A DNA stretch of 64,000 bases from Candidatus Dechloromonas phosphorivorans. Its GTDB lineage: Bacteria; Pseudomonadota; Gammaproteobacteria; Burkholderiales; Rhodocyclaceae. The notes under the pieces were generated by a model. That model saw only the letters and a program-made list of their open reading frames with translations, was not told the origin of the DNA and searched no databases. Location: assembly GCA_016714975.1 (NCBI GenBank), contig JADKBR010000001.1, forward strand, positions 310,001 to 374,000, written 5' to 3'. Position numbers and translations under genes: made by a program. Shown piece after piece: positions 18,698 through 26,639 of this stretch (its first letter is position 1; each line of letters opens with the position of its first letter).

Positions 18698-19183
18698 TCA
18701 GATGCGCAATCCGGTCTTCTTGAGGATTCGTGTGGAGAAGAGGATATCACTACCACGGCCGGCTTCACCAAGCAACGCGGCTATGCGCGCTGCCTTGTCC
18801 CGGACCTCGTCGCGGGAATTGCCGTGGACCATGGCGAACAGGTTGTACGGCCAGCCCGGCAGCGCGCGTGGCCGGCGGTAGCAATGGGTGACGAAGTCGA
18901 GGCCGCCGACGCGCCCGCCAAGTTCGTCGACCCGCTCGTCCGCCACATCCCAGACGGTCATGCCGTTCGCGGTCCAGCCGATCGCATAATGGTTGGGAAC
19001 GGCGCCGATGCGCCGGATGATGCCGGCGTCGAGCATGGCCTGCAGCCGCGCCATGACCTCCTCGCCGGAAACGCCGATTTGCTCGCCGACCAGCTGGTAG
19101 GGGCGGGCCACCAGCGGCAGGCCGCCCTGCGTGGCGACAATCAGCGCGCGGTCGATGGCATCGAGCTTCGCCGCGTCGCTCAT
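18698..19183 (-). CDS. nirH: Siroheme decarboxylase subunit NirH
   Basis: 161 residues, an Lrp/AsnC-like fold without DNA-binding duty. NirH acts with NirD, NirG and NirL to decarboxylate siroheme to didecarboxysiroheme. Family blocks are visible: GLPLVARPYQLVGEQIG, the HYAIGWTANGMTVWDV segment with its histidine and tryptophan, and HCYRRPRALPGWPYNLFAMVHG. ATG 19183 overlaps the nirG stop as ATGA. It resembles the C-terminal half of the nirDL product more than nirG does, hence H and not G; the H/G naming is by order and similarity. Confidence 0.85.
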   Translation of the reverse strand: MSDAAKLDAIDRALIVATQGGLPLVARPYQLVGEQIGVSGEEVMARLQAMLDAGIIRRIGAVPNHYAIGWTANGMTVWDVADERVDELGGRVGGLDFVTHCYRRPRALPGWPYNLFAMVHGNSRDEVRDKAARIAALLGEAGRGSDILFSTRILKKTGLRI

Positions 19184-19638
19184 GCGCGTGCCGCGAGCTT
19201 CATTTCGACGAAATACTCGCGCTCCTTGGGAAAAGCAAGAACCGGCAGGCCGGTCGCCGCCTCGATGCGGACGATGGCCGCGCCGATGCCATCCTGAGTC
19301 TCGGTCGCCAGCACGAACCACATGTTCAGCGCGTGCTCGCGCCGGTAATTGTGGGCAACCTCGGGTAGGGCGTTGACCAGGTCGGCCACCTCGTCGTAGC
19401 GCTCCTCAGGCACCTGCAGCGCCGCCAGTACGAAGGCGCCGCCCATGCGTTCGATCTGCACCAGCGGGCCGAAGCGGGTCAGCACCCGGGCGTCGAGCAG
19501 GCGCTGCAGGCGCTCCAGCAACTCGTCACCGGAGATGCCGAGTTGCACTGCCGCCGCCGCATACGGCTGGTCGCAGAGCGGAAAGTCACCTTGCAATTTG
19601 TCGATTATTTTCCGGTCGACCGCATCAAGCTCAGGCAT
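19180..19638 (-). CDS. nirG: Siroheme decarboxylase subunit NirG
   Basis: 152 residues of the same Lrp-like family. It carries a helix-turn-helix-like N-terminus (AVQLGISGDELLERLQRLLD) and the EVAHNYRREHALNMWFVLATET block typical of the NirG/NirD side of the family, with no HCYRRP motif. The start at 19638 overlaps the end of nirDL by 8 bases; its stop overlaps nirH. Tight overlaps across nirF-nirDL-nirG-nirH indicate one translationally coupled unit. Confidence 0.85.
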   Translation of the reverse strand: MPELDAVDRKIIDKLQGDFPLCDQPYAAAAVQLGISGDELLERLQRLLDARVLTRFGPLVQIERMGGAFVLAALQVPEERYDEVADLVNALPEVAHNYRREHALNMWFVLATETQDGIGAAIVRIEAATGLPVLAFPKEREYFVEMKLAARA

Positions 19639-20599
19639 AGCGGGCGCCGTTCTGCTTGAACCGGGTCAACGAGAACAGCACGTCGTGTGCAAGGTCGGCA
19701 ATGCCATGGCGTTCGCGCAGCGCGGCGATGATGCCCTCGACTTCGCCGCGCTCGCGGCCGTGGATCATGCAGAACAGGTTGTAGGGCCAGTCGGGCAGCA
19801 TGCGCGGCCGGCGATAGCAGAGGGTTACCGCCGGCTCCTCGGCCAGCGCTCTACCGAGGTCGCCGACACGCTCGTCGGGAATGTCATGGACCAGCATCGC
19901 ATTGGCCGTGTAGCCCAGTTCGCGGTGCCTGACGACAATGCCGAAACGCTTGATGGCGCCGTCTTCGAGCCACTTGCCGATGCGCGCCAGCACTTCGTTC
20001 TCCGAGGCGCCGATGCGCTCGGCGATCAAGGCGAACGGGCGCATGAACAGCGGCAGCCCCTCCTGCAGCACCGACACCAGGCGGCGCTCGGCCTCGCCGA
20101 TCGGCGAAACGGGTTGCACCTTGTGTGCGGTCGCGCGCGTCCGGGGAGGTTCGCCGTGCAGCGGGAAGCCGAGATCGATGTGAAACTCCTCGAGCAGCGG
20201 CAGCGCCAGCAAGGGGTGGCCGGCCGCCTTTTCGATCGCCCCCAGCGTTGCCTGCAGGCGGCCTTCGCTGGCTGCGGTGACGACAAACCACAGGTTGTAG
20301 CGATGCTCGCGCTCGTAGTTGTGATTGACCTCGGGGAAGCGGTTGACCGCGGCAGCCACCGCTTCGAGTTGCTGTCCCGGCACCGCCATCGCGGCCAGCG
20401 TCGAGGCGCCGATCCGCTTCGGCGCGAACACCGCACCGACACGCGAAATCTTGCCCTCGCGGCGGAGCTTTTCGAGCCCGGTCAGAACCGTTCGCTCGCC
20501 GACGCCGAGGCGCGCCGCCAGTTCGGCGAAGGGCGCCGGACACAGCGGGAAATCACGCTGGAACTCGTTGAGCAGGCGGAACTCGAGGGCGCTGTCCAT
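19631..20599 (-). CDS. nirDL: Fused siroheme decarboxylase NirDL
   Basis: 322 residues made of two NirD/NirL-type modules joined by a linker around residues 152-166. The first half carries EVNHNYEREHRYNLWFVVTA (NirD-like) and the second carries LGYTANAMLVHDIPDERV and CYRRPRMLPDWPYNLFCMIHG (NirL-like). Both halves together with NirG and NirH convert siroheme to didecarboxysiroheme. D-L fusions are known in several denitrifiers, so this is not anomalous. The ATG shares a base with the nirF stop (TGATG). Confidence 0.9.
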   Translation of the reverse strand: MDSALEFRLLNEFQRDFPLCPAPFAELAARLGVGERTVLTGLEKLRREGKISRVGAVFAPKRIGASTLAAMAVPGQQLEAVAAAVNRFPEVNHNYEREHRYNLWFVVTAASEGRLQATLGAIEKAAGHPLLALPLLEEFHIDLGFPLHGEPPRTRATAHKVQPVSPIGEAERRLVSVLQEGLPLFMRPFALIAERIGASENEVLARIGKWLEDGAIKRFGIVVRHRELGYTANAMLVHDIPDERVGDLGRALAEEPAVTLCYRRPRMLPDWPYNLFCMIHGRERGEVEGIIAALRERHGIADLAHDVLFSLTRFKQNGARYA

Positions 20600-21765
20600 C
20601 AGAAGCCAATGCGGTTGGCGCGGGCGGTGAAGAAGATGCCGGACGGGCTGTCGGCGGCGATTTCCCCGAGCCGGGTGAAGGTCGCTGTATCGTAGATCAA
20701 TACCTTGTTGTCGTCACGCGCCGAGAGCCAGACATTCTCGCCGCGCGGCGAAAACTCCATGTGCAGGATGCCCTTGCCCGGTTCGAAGGCATGCACGACC
20801 TTGCCGGCCAGCGTATCGATGACATCCATCTTGCCGTTGTCCGGGAAGGCGAAATTGACCCAGGCCTGGCGCCCGTCCGGTCGTGCCATAACGAACACCG
20901 GCTGGCCGCGCACCGGGATACGCCCGACTTCCTTCCATGTCGCGACGTCGACGACCAGCACCTCATGGCGGCCGATCGCCGGCAGGTAGGCCTTGCCCTG
21001 CGCGACCGACCAGCCGCGCAGGTGCGGCATCTTGAACACCGGCAGCTTCTCCTGGCCGCGGCCATAGTTTTCGAGAATCTTGCGCGCCCCTCTTTCCGGC
21101 TGCCAGAGATCGACCATGGCGACGCCGTCCTCGCCGAACAGCCCGGCCAGGAAATAGCGCCCGTCTGGCGTCACCAGGCCGTCGTAGGGCTGGATGCCGG
21201 CGGGAAAACGCTGCGTCTGCGGCTGGCGCGGATCGGAAAAATCGGTCACCCAGATTTCGCCGCCCTCGAACAGCGCGTAGGCGAACTTGTTGCCCGGCGC
21301 GTCGGCGAGGCCGACCACCTTGGACAATTTGCCCGGCGCGTACTCGGCCGGCACTTCGGAGAGCAGTTCGAGCGTCGCGGCGTCGAAGGCTTTGATCCCG
21401 CCCGGCGTGTAGTTCTGGGCGACGACGATACGGCCATCCTGCGAGATCGAACCGCCGATGGCGTTGCCCGACTGCATGACGCGCTTGACGATGCGCCCTT
21501 CCAGCATGTCGATCTTGGTCAGCCCGCCATCGCGCCCGAAGACGAAAGCGTAACGCCCGTCGCGCGAATAGACGGCCGAGGCGTGCGATAGGTCGCCGAG
21601 GCCATCGATCCTGGCATAGGGCTGGCGCGCGGTGGTATCGACCAGCGTCACGCGACCGCTGGCACGCTCGATGATCAGGCCGAGATCGCCGGTTCCACGC
21701 GTTTGCGGGCCAGCACAGGCGGTGAGCAGAAGGGACAGCAAGAGTCCGAAGAAGAGTCGCATCAC
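20599..21765 (-). CDS. nirF: Heme d1 biosynthesis protein NirF (lipoprotein)
   Basis: 388 residues. The N-terminus has a lipobox (LLLTAC, C17), so the mature protein is a lipoprotein facing the periplasm. The rest is a d1-type beta-propeller related to the NirS and NirN C-terminal domains: RGTGDLGLIIERASGRV at the start, then DLSHASAVYSRDGRYAFVFGR. NirF is thought to act as a late dehydrogenase/reductase on the heme d1 precursor. It lies 4 bases after nirC. The length is typical. Confidence 0.93.
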   Translation of the reverse strand: MMRLFFGLLLSLLLTACAGPQTRGTGDLGLIIERASGRVTLVDTTARQPYARIDGLGDLSHASAVYSRDGRYAFVFGRDGGLTKIDMLEGRIVKRVMQSGNAIGGSISQDGRIVVAQNYTPGGIKAFDAATLELLSEVPAEYAPGKLSKVVGLADAPGNKFAYALFEGGEIWVTDFSDPRQPQTQRFPAGIQPYDGLVTPDGRYFLAGLFGEDGVAMVDLWQPERGARKILENYGRGQEKLPVFKMPHLRGWSVAQGKAYLPAIGRHEVLVVDVATWKEVGRIPVRGQPVFVMARPDGRQAWVNFAFPDNGKMDVIDTLAGKVVHAFEPGKGILHMEFSPRGENVWLSARDDNKVLIYDTATFTRLGEIAADSPSGIFFTARANRIGF

Positions 21766-21769
21766 ATTC

Positions 21770-22108
21770 TCATTGGGGGAAACCGCTCATCAATTTTTGC
21801 ACGATCCACGCCGCGTCGGCTTCCGACATGAACTGCTTCCACGGTGGCATCGGCGTCCCGGGACGGCCGTAATAGATTGTCGCCACCAGTCCCTCGACCG
21901 GCTTTTCCTGCAAGGTCGCCGGCAGCAGCGCCGGCCCGAGGCCTCCCTGCAAGGTCATGCCGTGACACGAGCCGCAATCCTGCCGCACCAGCCGCACCAG
22001 TTCCTTTTGCCGGACGGCATCGGGCTCGGTAGCGATTGCTGGCTCTGCACTCCCTGCGGTCACGGTCGACACCCAGAAAAGGGCAAAAACCAACCTACTC
22101 GCCAACAA
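21770..22108 (-). CDS. nirC: Small monoheme cytochrome c (NirC / c55X type)
   Basis: 112 residues with a signal peptide and one heme motif CGSCH (45-49); the likely distal Met lies in RPGTPMPPW. Such NirC proteins donate electrons to cd1 nitrite reductase and take part in heme d1 maturation. It overlaps the cupredoxin gene by 14 bases and is followed by nirF. Confidence 0.85.
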   Translation of the reverse strand: MLASRLVFALFWVSTVTAGSAEPAIATEPDAVRQKELVRLVRQDCGSCHGMTLQGGLGPALLPATLQEKPVEGLVATIYYGRPGTPMPPWKQFMSEADAAWIVQKLMSGFPQ

Positions 22109-22448
22109 TCACGACACCTTTCATTTCCGGATGCGGGCCGCAAGTGTAAGGGTAACGGCCCGCCTGCGTAAATTCGCGCTGCCAGCTTTCGTCGGGGAAC
22201 AGGCGCTCGGACTCGCGACCGCCTTCCTGCGGAAAGACCACCGAATGGCTGGTCCGCTTCTCGCGGTTGATCCACTTCACCGTATCGCCGACGCGAATGG
22301 TGACTTCCGCCGGCGTGTAGGTATATTTCTCGATGCTGACCTCGACCGTCTGCCCAGCGATGGCAGCAAAAGAAACGAGCGCCAGCAGAACCGACGCTCG
22401 CCTCCAATGCAACCACCCGGTGAACATGCGCATCGATCCCCGGGTCAA
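22095..22448 (-). CDS. Periplasmic cupredoxin (type 1 copper, pseudoazurin/plastocyanin-like)
   Basis: 117 residues with an N-terminal export signal (ASVLLALVSFAAIAG). Type 1 copper ligands are all visible: H68 (TSHSV) and C103, H106, M109 (YTCGPHPEM). A mature domain of about 85 residues fits a small blue copper protein. Being inside the nir operon, it is a likely electron donor to NirS or an electron shuttle for the heme d1 dehydrogenases. The start may be an internal Met (residue 6 or 8) since the first residues are polar. Confidence 0.82.
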   Translation of the reverse strand: MTRGSMRMFTGWLHWRRASVLLALVSFAAIAGQTVEVSIEKYTYTPAEVTIRVGDTVKWINREKRTSHSVVFPQEGGRESERLFPDESWQREFTQAGRYPYTCGPHPEMKGVVIVGE

Positions 22449-22456
22449 GGACGCTC

Positions 22457-23296
22457 TTACTGCTTCGCCGCCTTCACATCACCGTCGACGCCAAGGCCGA
22501 TGGTGTGGTTGAAGGAAACATGGTGGAAACGGCCGCCGGCGTTGTCGGCGTGAATCGCCACGCCGAACGGAACCGCCTTGCCCGGGGCCAGATTGACGCC
22601 ACCGGCCAGCTTGCGGGTGAAGGTCACGGTGTAGGTGTCGCCTGACTTGGCGCCTTCGGCCGTCACGCCTGCCTTGCCGCCTTCCATGTTGCGCTTGTCG
22701 GTTACCGTGCCGTCAACCGCCTTGCCGCCACCGCCGCTCTTCCACTGCATCAGGTCCATCGCCCCCGGCGTCGCGTACTTTGTCTTCTTGTCGTCGGCAC
22801 CCGGCATGGTGCGGGCATCCTTGTGGCAGGCGCCCCAGCAACCGGCCTGTTCGCTCAGCGGCACCTTGTCGTTCGGGAACATGATGGTGGCCTTGAGTTC
22901 GTTGTCCTTGTCGGAATGGTCGAAGCCGCCGGCCGGCGCCTTGAAGGTCAGGCGGACATAGAGGTTGGTGGCATCGTAGGCCGCCTGGACGCCGACCGGA
23001 TAGGTCATCGTCTTCGGCGCACCCTTCGGCTCCATTTCCTTGCCGGCCAGACGCTTCAGGTCGATGTCCAGCTTGCCGCCGTCGAAATGGCAGCCGGCGC
23101 AGGTTTCGCCCTTCTTCAGGCCGCTGGCGCCGCTGTGGTCGCGGCTCTGCACCCATTCGAGCGGCGAAACGGCCGGGTGAATGACCGGGATGGTTTTCGT
23201 CGGCACCTTGCTCCAGTCCGGGGCGGCCAGGGCAGCCTGTGAACCGAGGGTCATCAGGGCGCCCAATACAAACAGCGAGCTCAATTTCTGTTTCAT
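22457..23296 (-). CDS. Diheme cytochrome with ethylbenzene-dehydrogenase-type heme-binding domain
   Basis: 279 residues with a cleavable signal (AALAAP, about 20-26). There are two heme attachment motifs: CAGCH (66-70) and an unusual CWGACH (153-158, CX3CH), the latter typical of the EB_dh/DMSO-reductase-like heme-binding family. The hydrophobic beta-sandwich segments (ATNLYVRLTFKAPAG, DTYTVTFTRKLAGG) agree. It is encoded 73 bases downstream of nirS, ahead of the cupredoxin, and is probably an electron carrier to NirS. An exact counterpart among the named nir genes is not assigned. Confidence 0.8.
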   Translation of the reverse strand: MKQKLSSLFVLGALMTLGSQAALAAPDWSKVPTKTIPVIHPAVSPLEWVQSRDHSGASGLKKGETCAGCHFDGGKLDIDLKRLAGKEMEPKGAPKTMTYPVGVQAAYDATNLYVRLTFKAPAGGFDHSDKDNELKATIMFPNDKVPLSEQAGCWGACHKDARTMPGADDKKTKYATPGAMDLMQWKSGGGGKAVDGTVTDKRNMEGGKAGVTAEGAKSGDTYTVTFTRKLAGGVNLAPGKAVPFGVAIHADNAGGRFHHVSFNHTIGLGVDGDVKAAKQ

Positions 23297-23369
23297 CTTA
23301 ATCTCCGTTCTATACGCGACGGGGGCTTCCGCCCCCGTTGAATTCCACGAAATCAGGGCTGAACCCGGA

Positions 23370-25055
23370 TCAGTAAATGTCGTGCTGCGTGTTGTAGACG
23401 TTGAACTTGCCGGTCGGCGTGATCATCTTCGGATCGGTGATGACCTTCTTGACCTTGAGCGTCGCGTCGTCATAGACGACGATGGCCGACTGGTCGGTCT
23501 TGCCGCCCCACAGCGAGATCCACACTTCCTTGCCGTCGGCCGAGTATTCCGGATGGACGGCGCGCTTGGTCGCCTTGGTCTCCGGCAGGCCGGAATCCTT
23601 GGCGACGTTCAGCACGGCCTTCGGCTTGGACAGATCCGACATGTCCCAGACGGCAACCGATTCAGCCAGGGTCTTGTCCGGGTTCTGCGGCGAGTCGGCC
23701 CACAGATTCTTGGACTTCGGATGCGTCTTGACGAACAGGTTGCCCGGCACATGCTTGACTTCCTGCACGACCTTCCAGTTGTGCTCCTTGAACTTGGCGT
23801 TTTTCGCGTCGTCGGACGGCGTCGAGATCAGCGTCACGACATCGGCGCCGAGGTGACCCGTCGCCCACACCGGACCGAACTTCGGATGGGTGAAGTTGGC
23901 ACCGCGACCCGGGTGCGGAATCTTGGCGACATCGACCAGCGCAGCCAGCTTGCCGGTCTTGGTGTCGACCGCGGCGATCTTGTTGGAGGCGTTGGCCGCT
24001 ACCAGGAAGTAGCGCTTGGAAGCATCCCAGCCGCCGTCATGGAGGAACTTGGCGGAACCGATAGTGGTGGTCTTCAGGTTCTTGATGTCGGAATAATCGA
24101 CCAGCAGGATCTGGCCTGTTTCCTTGATATTGACGACCCATTCCGGCTTGGTGAACGAGGCGACGATGGAAGCCACACGCGGCTCCGGATGGTATTCGCC
24201 ATCGACCGTCATGCCGCGGGTAGACACCACCTTGAGCGGCTTCAGCGTATCACCATCCATGATCGTGTACTGGGGCGGCCAGTAGGAACCGGCAATCGCG
24301 TACTTGTCCTCGAAGCCCTTGAACTTGGAGGTATCGACCGAACGGGCATCGAAGCCGATCTTGACTTCGGCGACGACGGCCGGCTTTTCCATCCAGAGGT
24401 CGATCAGCGACAGACGGCCATCGCGGCCAATCACGTAAACATAACGGCCGGAAGCGGAAAGACGGGAAATATGGACCGCGTAGCCGGTCTTGACAATATT
24501 GACGATTTCCTTGGTGTCGCCGTCGATCAGCGCCACTTCGCCGGTGTCGCGCAACGTCACGGAGAAGATGTTCTTCAGGTTCAACTTGTTCATCTGCTTC
24601 TTCGGCCGCTGGTCGACGGGCACGATGACCTTCCAGGAATCCAGCTGATCCTTGAGACTGAATTCCGGCGGCACATCCGGCGTGTTCTGGATGTACTTCG
24701 CCATCAGGGCGATATCGTCCTTGGTCAGGATGTCGTCGAAGTTGACCATGCCGCCGTCGGTGCCGTAGCCGATGATCTTTTCCAGACGCGTCTGGCCAAG
24801 CTTGAGCGTGCCGCCTTCGGTGACGTTGCCGTCCTTGTCCTTCTTGGTCCAGTGCGGCTCGAGATTCTTGCCGGTCGCTCCCTTGCGCAGCACGCCGTGA
24901 CAGCCGGCGCAACGCTCGAAGTAGACCTTCTTGGCCTGCTCCTTTTCGGCTGCCGTCATCTCCGGAGCCGCCTTGGCGGCATCCTGGGCGAAAGCGGTAC
25001 CCATGGCAAACGCCATGGTCGACATTGCAAGCATCCCCACTACGGTTTTTTTCAT
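23370..25055 (-). CDS. nirS: Cytochrome cd1 nitrite reductase
   Basis: 561 residues: signal peptide (cleavage after AFA, about residue 23), an N-terminal cytochrome c domain with CAGCH (49-53), then the eight-bladed d1 propeller. The protein reduces nitrite to NO in the periplasm, the defining step of denitrification. Recognisable blocks are GYAVHISRLSASGRYVYVIGRD, GSYWPPQYTIMDGDTLKP, and RGANFTHPKFGPVWATGHLG with a d1-pocket histidine region. The C-terminus ends in NTQHDIY. The start at 25055 has a strong AGGAGAGGAAG upstream; longer upstream reading is not needed. A perfect FNR/DNR box is centred 91 bases upstream. Confidence 0.97.
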   Translation of the reverse strand: MKKTVVGMLAMSTMAFAMGTAFAQDAAKAAPEMTAAEKEQAKKVYFERCAGCHGVLRKGATGKNLEPHWTKKDKDGNVTEGGTLKLGQTRLEKIIGYGTDGGMVNFDDILTKDDIALMAKYIQNTPDVPPEFSLKDQLDSWKVIVPVDQRPKKQMNKLNLKNIFSVTLRDTGEVALIDGDTKEIVNIVKTGYAVHISRLSASGRYVYVIGRDGRLSLIDLWMEKPAVVAEVKIGFDARSVDTSKFKGFEDKYAIAGSYWPPQYTIMDGDTLKPLKVVSTRGMTVDGEYHPEPRVASIVASFTKPEWVVNIKETGQILLVDYSDIKNLKTTTIGSAKFLHDGGWDASKRYFLVAANASNKIAAVDTKTGKLAALVDVAKIPHPGRGANFTHPKFGPVWATGHLGADVVTLISTPSDDAKNAKFKEHNWKVVQEVKHVPGNLFVKTHPKSKNLWADSPQNPDKTLAESVAVWDMSDLSKPKAVLNVAKDSGLPETKATKRAVHPEYSADGKEVWISLWGGKTDQSAIVVYDDATLKVKKVITDPKMITPTGKFNVYNTQHDIY

Positions 25056-25139
25056 CTTCCTCTCCTGGAAATAAAACATAGCCGCGCCCATCCGCGAGCG
25101 CAATGGGCGCTAGATTGAACCACCCGGCACTTCGCATCC

Positions 25140-25153
25140 TTGATCCCTATCAA
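25140..25153. promoter_or_regulatory. Perfect FNR/DNR-type operator between nirS and nirE
   Basis: TTGATCCCTATCAA is an exact TTGAT-N4-ATCAA palindrome. With its centre at -41.5, nirS transcription would start near 25105, leaving a leader of about 50 bases. The site sits in the 254-base divergent gap and may also serve nirE. Confidence 0.8.
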
Positions 25154-25309
25154 TTTTGTTCTTATAGGCAATCACGAGTTTGACAATGCTTCTGGTCATC
25201 GCCAACTGGGTCACTCATACTTTGCACAGGGGACTGCGATCCGTGCTCATTTCCTATTGGCAGACGCCCCGTCCGGCATTAGGATGGCCGCCCAGATGAT
25301 TCCGATATT

Positions 25310-26077
25310 GTGATGACAAAAGACGACAAACTCGAAGCCGGCAAAGTCTGGCTGGTCGGCGCCGGCCCGGGCGACCCGGACCTGCTCACCATCAAGGCGG
25401 CGCGCCTGATTGCCCATGCCGATGCGCTCGTGTTCGATCACCTCGTCAGTGAAGGCATCATGGATCTGGCGCGCCCAGACGCGCGCCGCATCTATGCTGG
25501 CAAGGAGGCCTCCAATCACACTCTGCCCCAGCAATCGATCAACAACTTGCTGGTCGACTTGGCGCGCGAAGGTCTCTCCGTTATCCGCCTCAAGGGTGGT
25601 GACCCATTTATTTTCGGGCGCGGTGGCGAGGAACTGGAAACCCTTGCCGCATCCGGCACACCTTTTGAAGTCGTTCCCGGGATCACCGCCGCAACCGGTT
25701 GTGCCGCCTATTCGGGATTCCCGCTGACCCATCGCGACCATGCCCAGGCAGTCACCTTCGTGACTGGCCACCTCAAGGACGGCACCGTAAATCTCGACTG
25801 GCCGGCACTCGCCCGGCCGGGCCAAACGGTCGTCTTCTACATGGGCCTGGGCGCCGCCGGCGAGATTGCCCACCAGATGATCAATCATGGCCTGTCCTCG
25901 CTGACCCCGGCCGCGGTCGTCTGCAACGGGACCTCCCCGACCCAGCGAACGCTCCTCGCAACGCTAGGCACCTTGGCAGAGCGCATCGCCGAAACCCGCA
26001 TCAAGCCGCCGGCGCTGATTGTCGTCGGCAGCGTGGTCAACCTGCATGCCAAACTCAACTGGTTCGAACAGAAATGA
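25310..26077 (+). CDS. nirE: Uroporphyrinogen-III C-methyltransferase (NirE/CobA)
   Basis: 255 residues. It methylates uroporphyrinogen III twice with SAM to give precorrin-2, the entry to siroheme and heme d1. Family motifs are clear: VWLVGAGPGDPDLLTIKAAR at the N-terminus, RLKGGDPFIFGRGGEE in the middle, then PGITAATGCAAYSGFPLTHR and YMGL. It is a stand-alone methyltransferase and not CysG-fused. Its position divergent from nirS supports a role in heme d1 supply. The start may be GTG 25310 or ATG 25313. Confidence 0.93.
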   Translation: MMTKDDKLEAGKVWLVGAGPGDPDLLTIKAARLIAHADALVFDHLVSEGIMDLARPDARRIYAGKEASNHTLPQQSINNLLVDLAREGLSVIRLKGGDPFIFGRGGEELETLAASGTPFEVVPGITAATGCAAYSGFPLTHRDHAQAVTFVTGHLKDGTVNLDWPALARPGQTVVFYMGLGAAGEIAHQMINHGLSSLTPAAVVCNGTSPTQRTLLATLGTLAERIAETRIKPPALIVVGSVVNLHAKLNWFEQK

Positions 26078-26466
26078 AACTCATCGCGCTCCTCGCCTTC
26101 CTCTTCATCCTCCCGGCCCACGCCTATTCCGGCAAGGAACTCCGCGCGGACTGCCTGGCGGCCGAAGGCAACCTCGCCGCCAGCCCCGAACCCGATCAGC
26201 CTTCGCGGGGGGCGCGCTGTCTCGGCTACCTCGAAGGCTTCGTGGATGGCTACGCCATCAGCGACCACCTGGCCGAAACGGTGGGAGTAAAGCTGAATGC
26301 GTTCTGCCTGCCAAAGAGCCGCGATCTCACCAGCCGCCTGGTGCGTTCGGTCCTGGCGCACCTGGACCGGCAGCCGCCCAACCCGGAAGGCAGCACGGCC
26401 ACGCTGGTCGCTGCCGCGCTCTCGCGCACCTTTCCGTGCACCGAGTTGCTTGAACCGCGCAAGTGA
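26074..26466 (+). CDS. Rap1a/Tai-like periplasmic protein
   Basis: 130 residues with a signal peptide (LLAFLFILPAHA). Four cysteines are spaced as in the Rap1a/Tai fold (ADCLAAEG, ARCLGYLEGFVDGYA, AFCLP, FPCTEL). The founding members are immunity proteins that block type VI amidase effectors in the periplasm, but many relatives occur with no effector nearby, as here. It overlaps the nirE stop (ATGA). I see no type VI gene in the window, so an immunity role is only a family-based possibility. Confidence 0.75.
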   Translation: MKLIALLAFLFILPAHAYSGKELRADCLAAEGNLAASPEPDQPSRGARCLGYLEGFVDGYAISDHLAETVGVKLNAFCLPKSRDLTSRLVRSVLAHLDRQPPNPEGSTATLVAAALSRTFPCTELLEPRK

Positions 26467-26491
26467 TTCGGAGATAATCCGGCCTCCACTT

Positions 26492-26576
26492 GCCCCGGTG
26501 GCGGAATCGGTAGACGCAGCGGATTCAAAATCCGCCGCCGCAAGGTGTGCCAGTTCGAGTCTGGCTCGGGGCACCA
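26492..26576 (+). tRNA. tRNA-Leu (anticodon CAA)
   Basis: 85 bases, class II. The acceptor GCCCCGG pairs with TCGGGGC; the anticodon stem GCGGA/TCCGC encloses loop TTCAAAA, giving CAA. A variable arm and a T-arm GCCAG-TTCGAGT-CTGGC are present, and the 3' CCA is encoded. Confidence 0.95.
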
Positions 26577-26584
26577 GTAACGAC

Positions 26585-26619
26585 AAATCGGCTTTCCCTG
26601 TGGAAAGCCGATTTTGTTT
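26585..26619 (+). terminator. Rho-independent terminator after tRNA-Leu
   Basis: A 13-bp stem: AAATCGGCTTTCC, loop CTGT, GGAAAGCCGATTT, followed by a T-rich tail (TTGTTT). It lies 9 bases after the tRNA CCA end. Confidence 0.85.
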
Positions 26620-26639
26620 CCCCAAGCTTATCCCTGCCC

